From positions 1-14,828 of the forward strand of contig JAPLSI010000067.1 of the NCBI GenBank assembly GCA_026398715.1: a stretch of DNA of 14,828 bases. The letters run 5' to 3'. Under the pieces are notes generated by a model. It made no database searches, was not told the DNA's origin, and saw only the letters and a program-made list of their open reading frames with translations. This document shows positions 1-5,553 of this stretch, one piece after another. Source of the DNA: Gammaproteobacteria bacterium (lineage in GTDB: Bacteria; Pseudomonadota; Gammaproteobacteria; Xanthomonadales; Xanthomonadaceae). Both the position numbers and the translations under genes were made by a program. Position 1 is the stretch's first letter. Each line of letters starts with the position of its first letter.

Positions 1-524
1 GAATTGCAGCCGCCCTGGCCGATGCCGCGTTTTCCTTCGACGTGGTGATTACCTGCGGAGGAGTTTCTGCGGGTGAAAAGGATTTCCTTCCGGCCTTGCT
101 TGCCGAGCAGGGCGAAACCTATTTCTGGAAGGTGCGCATGCGGCCGGGCATGCCGGTGTTGGCTGGCCGCCTGGGCTCGGCCCACCTGATCTGCCTTCCC
201 GGAAATCCCGTTTCGGTTTTCGCCACTTACCTGACGCTGGCGCGGCGATTCCTGGACGGATTGCAGGCAAGGACCACGGCGCGAACGCGGCTGGTGGCGA
301 AGTTGTCATCGCCCATCGGGAAAACCCACGACCGTCTGGAATTCCTGCGCGGCAGCCTGGCGTGCGATGCCACGGGACAATTGCAGGTCGTGCCCAATCC
401 AGCCGACGGTTCGCACCGCTTGCGCGCCGTTGCCGATTCCAATTGCCTGATCGTGCTGCCCGAGGGCGCGGCACGATGGGGCGAGGGCAGCCTGCTGGAA
501 GTACTGCCGATGGCGCAGTTTTGA
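1..524 (+). CDS. moeA: Molybdopterin molybdenumtransferase MoeA, C-terminal part (5' end outside the window)
   Basis: The reading frame is open from base 3 and ends with TGA at 522-524, so only the last ~174 residues are present. MoeA inserts molybdate into adenylylated molybdopterin in the cytosol, the last step of molybdenum cofactor synthesis. The visible part carries the family signatures VVITCGGVSAGEKDF near the left edge (MoCF-type fold, substrate loop) and LICLPGNPVSVF, the conserved LPGNPVS motif, followed by the C-terminal beta domain (domain IV). The ATG/GTG codons inside the frame are internal and not the real start. The rhodanese-MoeB gene follows 34 bases downstream on the same strand, which fits a cofactor-synthesis pair. 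Molybdenum cofactor would be needed by a nitrate reductase encoded elsewhere. The family call is secure. Confidence 0.93.
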   Translation, partial: IAAALADAAFSFDVVITCGGVSAGEKDFLPALLAEQGETYFWKVRMRPGMPVLAGRLGSAHLICLPGNPVSVFATYLTLARRFLDGLQARTTARTRLVAKLSSPIGKTHDRLEFLRGSLACDATGQLQVVPNPADGSHRLRAVADSNCLIVLPEGAARWGEGSLLEVLPMAQF

Positions 525-558
525 TCGCGCCGGATTTGATCGCGCTAGACTAGCGCCC
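520..558 (+). promoter_or_regulatory. Direct repeat plus palindrome between moeA and moeB; possible promoter
   Basis: The 11-mer TTTGATCGCGC occurs twice, at 520-530 and 535-545. The second copy runs into a perfect inverted repeat, GCGCTAG-A-CTAGCGC, at 542-556, two bases before the GTG start of moeB. TTGATC (521-526) and TAGACT (546-551) could serve as weak -35 and -10 elements 19 bases apart, which would place transcription start at or beside the start codon. The repeats are seen directly; the promoter or operator role is inference. Confidence 0.35.
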
Positions 559-1686
559 GTGGAAAGTATTCGGGAAATTTCGCCAGCCGAGGCAGTGCAA
601 TTGCAGCGCGCCGGCTGTCGCCTGATCGACGTGCGGGAAGCGGACGAGCATGCGTTGGGCCTGCCCGAAGGCGCGCTCGCCATTCCCCGCGCTGCACTCG
701 AATCCAACCCGACGAAGTTTGTTTCAGCCAAGGACGACACCGTCCTGTTGATTTGCGGCAGCGGTCGCCGCTCGATGCTTGCGGCGCAGTCGCTCGCCTC
801 CCAGGGATATGGTTCGCTGCGCTCGGTTGCCGGCGGGATGTCAGCCTGGCAATCCGCAGGACTGCCGGTCAGCACTACCGAGGACCCTGATTTCCTGGAA
901 CGATATTCGCGACACCTGCGGTTGCCCCAGGTCGGCGTCGATGGCCAGAAGCAACTGGAGAAAGCGCGCGTGCTGATGGTGGGCGCGGGCGGCCTCGGGT
1001 CACCGGCCGCGTTCTACCTGGCCGCGGCGGGCGTCGGATTCCTGCGACTCGTCGACAACGACCAGGTGGACCGAAGCAACCTTCAGCGGCAAATCCTGCA
1101 CACCGAGTCGCGGATCGGCATGGACAAGGTCGAATCCGCGCAGTACGCCTTGTCTGCGCTCAACCCGCGCACGCGCTTCGATATGCGCGCTACCCGACTC
1201 GATGCCGACAACGTCGAATCCTTGGTGGCGGACGTGGATGTGGTCGTTGACGGGGCCGACAATTTTCCCACGCGTTACTTGTTGTCGGATGCCTGCGTGC
1301 AACTGGGGAAGCCGCTCGTGTATGGCGCGGTGCATCGATTCGAGGGCCAGGCGAGCGTGTTCGATGCCGGTCGGCAACGCGGAACCGCGCCGTGCTATCG
1401 CTGCCTCTTTCCCGAAGCGCCCCGGCCCGAAGACGCGCCCAATTGTGCCGAAGCGGGCGTCCTTGGCGTGCTGCCCGGAATCATCGGCCTGTTGCAGGCC
1501 ACCGAAACGATCAAGTTGATCCTTGGACTCGGGCAATCGCTGTCGGGCAGGCTGCTGCACTTCGATGCGTTGGCGATGCGTTTTCGCGAGACGCGGCTGG
1601 GCGCCGACCCGGACTGTCCCGTCTGCGCGCCAGGACGCGTGTTTCCCGGTTACGTGCAAATGGCGGAGGCGTGCCGCGGCGCCTGA
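559..1686 (+). CDS. moeB: Rhodanese-MoeB/ThiF fusion (E1-like sulfur-carrier adenylyltransferase)
   Basis: A 375-residue protein. Residues ~5-103 are a rhodanese domain with the active-site loop CGSGRRS (Cys66). Residues ~112-365 are a ThiF/MoeB E1-like domain with the nucleotide loop GAGGLGS (142-148), the DxDxVDRSNLQRQ stretch (166-178), the DGADNFPTRY segment (231-240), two zinc CxxC pairs (Cys279/282 and Cys353/356) and the conserved NCAEAGVLG (Cys296). Such proteins adenylate the C-terminal glycine of a ubiquitin-like sulfur carrier (MoaD or ThiS) and may pass sulfur from the rhodanese cysteine. Here the rhodanese is N-terminal, whereas in eukaryotic MOCS3/Uba4 it is C-terminal. The start is GTG at 559 with no visible Shine-Dalgarno sequence. 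The neighbouring moeA favours molybdopterin, but ThiS or another carrier cannot be excluded. Confidence 0.9.
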   Translation: MESIREISPAEAVQLQRAGCRLIDVREADEHALGLPEGALAIPRAALESNPTKFVSAKDDTVLLICGSGRRSMLAAQSLASQGYGSLRSVAGGMSAWQSAGLPVSTTEDPDFLERYSRHLRLPQVGVDGQKQLEKARVLMVGAGGLGSPAAFYLAAAGVGFLRLVDNDQVDRSNLQRQILHTESRIGMDKVESAQYALSALNPRTRFDMRATRLDADNVESLVADVDVVVDGADNFPTRYLLSDACVQLGKPLVYGAVHRFEGQASVFDAGRQRGTAPCYRCLFPEAPRPEDAPNCAEAGVLGVLPGIIGLLQATETIKLILGLGQSLSGRLLHFDALAMRFRETRLGADPDCPVCAPGRVFPGYVQMAEACRGA

Positions 1687-1701
1687 TCCAACGCCGACAG
1701 A

Positions 1702-2823
1702 TCAACCGTCGCGTCGCCCCAGCACCATCCGCACCAGTTGCGGAAGCGAGCCCGCCTCCATCTTGCTCATGATCTTGGCGCGATGGTGCTCGATGGTTCG
1801 CATGCTCGAGCCGAGCATGTAGGCGATCATCTTGTTCGCTTCGCCCGATATCAACCGCTCCAGCACTTCGTGTTCGCGCGGCGTCAGGCTGGCCAGCCTG
1901 GCCTCGGTTTGCGCGCGCACCAGCGTGCTGCGGCGATGCTGGACGTCCATGGCCGCAGAATAGAATTCGAAGCGGTTCCTGCTTCCGGCCTTGGCTTGCC
2001 ACATCGCGACGTCCACGTTCTGCAGCAGGTCGTCGGGCGCCGTTCCATCGCCTGGCGCGACTGAAATACCGATGCAGGCGCTCAGTGCAATATTGCTGTT
2101 TTCGATCAGGAACGGCTGTGCAAGCGACTGCAGTGCGCGGCTTGCCACGACCCGGGCGCCATCCAGGTCGGTCGTGCCTTCCAGCGCAATCAGGAACTCG
2201 TCTCCCCCGGGACTGGCGATGAGGTCGGTCTTGCGCACGCACTGCTGCAGGCGCGCGGCGGCCTCGGCGAGGATCTGGTCGCCGATGTGGTGGCCGTGCG
2301 TGGTGTTGACCACGTCGAACCGGTCGATATCGACATACAGGACCCAGACCTGGTGGCGATTGCGGATCGCGCGGTCGATCGCCGACTGCAGGTGGCTGCG
2401 GAACTGCCGGCGATTCGGCAACTCCGTCAGCAGATCGGCGTCCGACGCGTCCGCCGTTGACGGGGACGGGGAGGGCAGGCGGAAGACCACCTGCATGGCG
2501 GGTCTTCCCCGGTAGACACAGGCCCGTTCCGAAAGCAGGACCTTCAATTCGGTCCCGTCCATCTTTAGCAAGGACTGGATCACGCTGCGTCGGCGCGGAT
2601 ACGCGGCTACCTGGCGACTGGCAGAGGCGCCCGCCTGTACGGGGAAGATGGAACTGGCGGGCCGTTCCCGGAGTACCTCTGCCGATTTCGCGCCCAGCAA
2701 GAGCGCCGCCGCTTCGTTGGCCACCTGGATGCGGTCGTCGGAATGCAGGATCACGGCTTCGTTCGTCATTTCGACGAGCATCGCGTGAAGGTCGGAATCG
2801 GAGGCCGTGGCAAGAGTCTTCAT
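1702..2823 (-). CDS. PAS-GGDEF-LuxR-type HTH fusion regulator
   Basis: A 373-residue protein in three parts. Residues ~8-118 look like a PAS sensor ([23 protein letters not shown]). Residues ~128-290 form a GGDEF domain with an intact GGDEF motif (206-210), an I-site-like RxxD (197-200) and VDIDRFD in place of the usual DxDxFK. Residues ~309-370 are a LuxR/FixJ-type helix-turn-helix ([19 protein letters not shown], then [14 protein letters not shown]). It could make or sense cyclic di-GMP and act directly on DNA; the lysine change leaves cyclase activity uncertain. ATG at 2823 is preferred because the PAS domain begins soon after it and a promoter-like pair lies just upstream; an open frame continues to 2979 but shows no domain. 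There is no predicted signal peptide. It converges on moeB with a 15-base gap. Its target genes are unknown. Confidence 0.85.
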   Translation of the reverse strand: MKTLATASDSDLHAMLVEMTNEAVILHSDDRIQVANEAAALLLGAKSAEVLRERPASSIFPVQAGASASRQVAAYPRRRSVIQSLLKMDGTELKVLLSERACVYRGRPAMQVVFRLPSPSPSTADASDADLLTELPNRRQFRSHLQSAIDRAIRNRHQVWVLYVDIDRFDVVNTTHGHHIGDQILAEAAARLQQCVRKTDLIASPGGDEFLIALEGTTDLDGARVVASRALQSLAQPFLIENSNIALSACIGISVAPGDGTAPDDLLQNVDVAMWQAKAGSRNRFEFYSAAMDVQHRRSTLVRAQTEARLASLTPREHEVLERLISGEANKMIAYMLGSSMRTIEHHRAKIMSKMEAGSLPQLVRMVLGRRDG

Positions 2824-2833
2824 TCGTGGGTCT

Positions 2834-2862
2834 AATATCGGCAAATTGCGACGGCACGGCAA
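2834..2862 (-). promoter_or_regulatory. Putative promoter of the PAS-GGDEF-HTH gene
   Basis: On the minus strand TTGCCG (2857-2862) is followed 17 bases later by GATATT (2834-2839), each matching four of six sigma-70 consensus bases at ideal spacing. Transcription would begin around 2827, only a few bases before the ATG at 2823, so the mRNA would be nearly leaderless. This agrees with the absence of a Shine-Dalgarno sequence there. Inference from pattern only. Confidence 0.35.
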
Positions 2863-2932
2863 GGACGCCTGTTCATGCCCGATCCTGTTGCCGCGCATTA
2901 GTCTGGCAATGGACTCCAACGAGGAAGCTTCC

Positions 2933-3214
2933 ATGGGCATGCCGATCAAGCACGACGTCGAGTTGCACCGGTTCCACACGTCCGCGGAGGGACACGGCGC
3001 TGAGCTGGTCTATAGGCTCGTGGGCAAGGTCATGACCATCGTCCACACGGGCGTGCCCGAGGAAATCGCCGGCCGGGGGATTGCGTCGGAGCTGATGAAG
3101 GCGGCGATGGCACATGCCGAGGCTTCGGAATGGACGGTCGTGCCGGCCTGTTCCTATGCCAGGGCCTTCAAGGCCCGGTATCCGGAGTACGCCCATCTCT
3201 GGCGGGATCGGTAG
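2933..3214 (+). CDS. Small GNAT-family N-acetyltransferase (YjdJ-like)
   Basis: A 93-residue protein of the short GCN5-related class. Visible features are the strand [23 protein letters not shown], where GRGIAS (47-52) is the acetyl-CoA pyrophosphate loop, a helix, and the conserved tail [18 protein letters not shown]. These single-domain proteins of about 90-100 residues are widespread and their substrates are generally unknown. ATG at 2933 is chosen because GAGGAAG (2921-2927) sits five bases upstream; ATG at 2909 and at 2939 are alternatives. It is divergent from the PAS-GGDEF gene, with 109 bases between the two starts, and its stop codon lies one base before the dif-like site. No operon partner is evident. 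Confidence 0.85.
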   Translation: MGMPIKHDVELHRFHTSAEGHGAELVYRLVGKVMTIVHTGVPEEIAGRGIASELMKAAMAHAEASEWTVVPACSYARAFKARYPEYAHLWRDR

Positions 3215-3215
3215 T

Positions 3216-3243
3216 ACTTCGCATAATGTATATTATGTAAACC
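3216..3243 (+). other. dif: dif-like XerC/XerD chromosome-dimer resolution site
   Basis: The 28 bases consist of an 11-base left arm ACTTCGCATAA, a centre TGTATA and an 11-base right arm TTATGTAAACC. Compared with the E. coli dif sequence known to me (GGTGCGCATAA / TGTATA / TTATGTTAAAT), 22 of 28 positions agree, including the whole centre and the inner part of both arms. The core CATAAT-GTAT-ATTATG (3222-3237) is a perfect inverted repeat. XerC would bind the left arm and XerD the right. dif marks the replication terminus, where FtsK activates XerCD to resolve dimers. No xerC, xerD or integrated element is next to it. A plasmid-type or phage attachment site is the alternative. Confidence 0.82.
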
Positions 3244-3253
3244 TTCGGAGGGT

Positions 3254-3267
3254 TTGATCCGTATCAA
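3254..3267 (+). promoter_or_regulatory. Perfect FNR/ANR box upstream of hemN
   Basis: TTGAT-CCGT-ATCAA matches the FNR consensus TTGAT-N4-ATCAA exactly. Its centre (3260.5) is 41.5 bases before position 3302. At a class II promoter the site centres near -41.5, so transcription would start at or next to the hemN ATG. GATAAC (3288-3293) is a candidate -10 element. The box lies ten bases beyond the dif-like site. Oxygen-responsive activation of hemN-fnr is a strong inference. Confidence 0.85.
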
Positions 3268-3301
3268 GGCGGTACCGGTTCCTGGCCGATAACTTGGCGC
3301 C

Positions 3302-4699
3302 ATGAGCCACGCCTCCGCCATCGACCCTGAACTGCTGCGACGCTACGACACGCCCGGCCCTCGGTACACTTCGTACCCGACCGCGCCGCAGTTCAGCAAC
3401 GAATTCGGCGAAACCCAATTGCGTGAAGCTGCCATCAGCAGCAACGGCGACCCGATTCCGCGCCGGCTGTCCATCTACGTGCACGTGCCGTTCTGCCTCA
3501 GCCCGTGCTTCTACTGCGGATGCAACCGGATAATCACCCGGGACACGTCGCGGTCCGAATCGTACCTGGCGCGCCTGTATCGCGAGATCGACCTGACCGC
3601 CGCCTTGTTCGACCGCGATCGCGAGGTCATCCAGCTCCACTTCGGCGGCGGCACCCCCAATTTCCTGACCCCCGCACAGTTGCGCGAAGTCGTTGATTGC
3701 CTGCGTCGCCAGTTCCATTTCTCGGACAGCGACAGCCGCGACATCTCGATCGAACTCGATCCGAGGTTTATTTCCCCGGCCGAAATCGCCGAACTCTCAA
3801 GCATCGGCTTCAACCGCGCCAGCCTGGGCGTCCAGGACTTCGACCCGGCCGTCCAGGAAGCCGTCAACCGGATCCAGAGCGTCGAACAGACCCTGGCCGT
3901 CATCGACGCCTGTCGCAGCAACGGCTTCCGCTCTGTCAACGTGGACCTCATCTACGGCCTGCCGAAGCAGAACCTGCCGGGTTTCTCCAAGACCCTCGAT
4001 ACCGTCATCCAGGCCCGACCCGACCGCATCGCGGTCTACAGCTACGCGCATCTTCCCGAACTGTTCAAGGCGCAGCGCCAGATCGAGGCGAGCGACCTTC
4101 TAAGTCCCGAGGCCAAGCTGGCCCTGCTTCAACTGGCGATCCAGAAGCTGTCCGATGCCGGCTACCAATACATCGGCATGGACCACTTCGCCCTGCCCGA
4201 CGACGATCTGGCGCAGGCCCAGGCTCGTGGCGGGCTGCACCGCAATTTCATGGGCTACACGACCCATTCCGACAGCGACCTGATCGGCCTGGGTGTCAGC
4301 GCCATCAGCCACATCGGCGACAGCTTCAGCCAGAACCCCCGTGACTTGCCCAGCTGGCAGATCGCGATCGACGAAGGCCGGCTGCCCGTCTTCAGGGGCA
4401 TGCAGCTCACCGAAGACGATCAGCTGCGCGCGGATCTCATCCAGCAACTGATGTGCCAGGGGGAGGTACCCGTCGCGGCCCTGGAACGTCGCTACGGCAT
4501 CCGGTTCAACGACTATTTCGCCGATTCGATCGAGCGCCTGAAGCCCCTGGAAGAGGACGGCCTGGTCCGCATCGAGCCCGGACGGATCACCGTGACCTCG
4601 CAGGGACGCCTGCTACTGCGTAATATTGCGATGTGCTTCGACCGATACCTGGAAAAACCGGCTGCAACCCTTGCCCCCCGCTTCTCCCGCGCAATCTGA
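3302..4699 (+). CDS. hemN: Oxygen-independent coproporphyrinogen III dehydrogenase HemN
   Basis: A 465-residue radical SAM enzyme, the usual HemN length. It converts coproporphyrinogen III to protoporphyrinogen IX without oxygen in the cytosol, allowing heme synthesis during anaerobic growth. Seen: the N-terminal YDTPGPRYTSYPTAPQF signature, the 4Fe-4S motif HVPFCLSPCFYCGC (Cys65, Cys69, Cys72, with Cys74 following as in true HemN), the SAM-binding GGGTP (115-119), VNVDLIYGLPKQ, and the HemN C-terminal domain (MCQGEVP onward). These separate it from the shorter HemW/HutW relatives. The start is ATG at 3302 with no Shine-Dalgarno sequence; the FNR box upstream predicts a very short or absent leader. 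The fnr gene begins 20 bases after its stop, so the two are probably cotranscribed. Confidence 0.95.
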   Translation: MSHASAIDPELLRRYDTPGPRYTSYPTAPQFSNEFGETQLREAAISSNGDPIPRRLSIYVHVPFCLSPCFYCGCNRIITRDTSRSESYLARLYREIDLTAALFDRDREVIQLHFGGGTPNFLTPAQLREVVDCLRRQFHFSDSDSRDISIELDPRFISPAEIAELSSIGFNRASLGVQDFDPAVQEAVNRIQSVEQTLAVIDACRSNGFRSVNVDLIYGLPKQNLPGFSKTLDTVIQARPDRIAVYSYAHLPELFKAQRQIEASDLLSPEAKLALLQLAIQKLSDAGYQYIGMDHFALPDDDLAQAQARGGLHRNFMGYTTHSDSDLIGLGVSAISHIGDSFSQNPRDLPSWQIAIDEGRLPVFRGMQLTEDDQLRADLIQQLMCQGEVPVAALERRYGIRFNDYFADSIERLKPLEEDGLVRIEPGRITVTSQGRLLLRNIAMCFDRYLEKPAATLAPRFSRAI

Positions 4700-4718
4700 T
4701 TGCGGTTGGGGGGGCGGG

Positions 4719-5471
4719 ATGAACCACCCTGCGTTTCCCAAGGCCGACGCGCACATCATCGCCGACGACGGCGACCAGCTGCATTTTTGTTCAACCTGCG
4801 CGTTCTCCCAGGCATGCCTGTCCGAAGGCATGGACAAGCGCGCTCTCAATGACCTGCACGTGTTGGTCGAGCATGTCGGCCCCCTTCACGCGGGCGATCA
4901 TGTTTTCCGCGAAGGCGACCGCTTCGAGGCCATTGCCGCAGTGCGTGCCGGCACGGTGAAGACTTATGTCATCGACCCGGATGGTCGCGAACACGTCCTC
5001 GGATTCCATCTTCCGGGTGAAGTGATCGGCCTGAGCGCGATCGATGGCGAACACTATCCGTGCAACGCCGTCGCCCTGGACACGGTGATGCTTTGCCGCT
5101 TCTCATTCCCGAAGATGGCGGTGCTGGCGGCGAAAATGCCGGGACTGCAACGGCACCTGTTCCGGCTGCTCAGCCGGGACATCGGTCGCGCCGCCCTGCT
5201 CGCCGGCGATTGGTCGGCGGACCGGCGCATGGCTGCGTTCCTCATCGCATTCTCGAGGCGGCTTGCAGCCCGTGGATTTTCTCCCAACCGCTTCCAGCTG
5301 ACGATGGCGCGCACCGACATCGCCAATTACCTGCGCCTGGCGCCGGAGACTGTCAGCCGCGTGCTGCGACGCTTCCAGCAGGACGGCCTGCTGCTGGTGG
5401 AGCGGCGCGAGGTCGAACTGGTGGGACGCGAGCAACTGGAAGAACTGGCAGGTCCCGTCCTGCGCCAATAG
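4719..5471 (+). CDS. fnr: Fnr/Anr-type oxygen-responsive transcription regulator
   Basis: A 250-residue Crp/Fnr-family regulator. Cysteines 24, 27 and 33 form C-X2-C-X5-C, and Cys115 supplies the fourth ligand, as for the oxygen-labile 4Fe-4S cluster of FNR. A cyclic-nucleotide-binding-type beta barrel (~45-150) is followed by a dimer helix and a winged HTH (RTDIANYLRLAPETVSRVLRRF, near 195-220). Its recognition helix keeps the E-xx-SR pattern that reads TTGAT half-sites. ATG at 4719 follows a GGGGGGCGGG stretch and gives the family's length; the frame upstream overlaps hemN. Because the hemN-fnr unit has a perfect FNR box, it is likely autoregulated. It is also the best candidate regulator for the other boxes in the window. 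A separate NO-sensing DNR/NnrR would lack these cysteines. Confidence 0.94.
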   Translation: MNHPAFPKADAHIIADDGDQLHFCSTCAFSQACLSEGMDKRALNDLHVLVEHVGPLHAGDHVFREGDRFEAIAAVRAGTVKTYVIDPDGREHVLGFHLPGEVIGLSAIDGEHYPCNAVALDTVMLCRFSFPKMAVLAAKMPGLQRHLFRLLSRDIGRAALLAGDWSADRRMAAFLIAFSRRLAARGFSPNRFQLTMARTDIANYLRLAPETVSRVLRRFQQDGLLLVERREVELVGREQLEELAGPVLRQ

Positions 5472-5486
5472 CCCTCTGGGGATGAC

Positions 5487-5500
5487 TTGATCCATGTCAT
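5487..5500 (+). promoter_or_regulatory. FNR/DNR-type box upstream of nitric oxide reductase
   Basis: TTGAT-CCAT-GTCAT keeps the left FNR half-site and a DNR-like GTCA right half (consensus TTGAT-N4-G/ATCAA). Its centre at 5493.5 lies about 60 bases before the norZ ATG; class II spacing would put the transcript start near 5535. Confidence 0.65.
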
Positions 5501-5517
5501 GGCGACTAATCGTCGCC
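5501..5517. repeat. Short inverted repeat next to the norZ FNR box
   Basis: GGCGAC (5501-5506), five-base loop TAATC, then GTCGCC (5512-5517). It directly abuts the FNR-type box and would sit in the promoter spacer. It has no T-run and so is unlikely to be a terminator for fnr. A binding site for another regulator is possible but unproven. Confidence 0.4.
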
Positions 5518-5553
5518 ACGCTGAACATGCACGTGTTCACATTGGAGACTGTC

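Noticed and set aside
1511..2857. 448-residue open frame on the minus strand overlapping the PAS-GGDEF gene
   Set aside because: It is an out-of-frame shadow: Arg/Pro/Gly-rich, no recognisable domain, and it covers a frame with clear PAS, GGDEF and HTH motifs.
3222..3237. AT-rich palindrome read as a simple operator or terminator hairpin
   Set aside because: Its match to dif extends well beyond the palindrome on both sides with the correct 11-6-11 layout, which explains it better.
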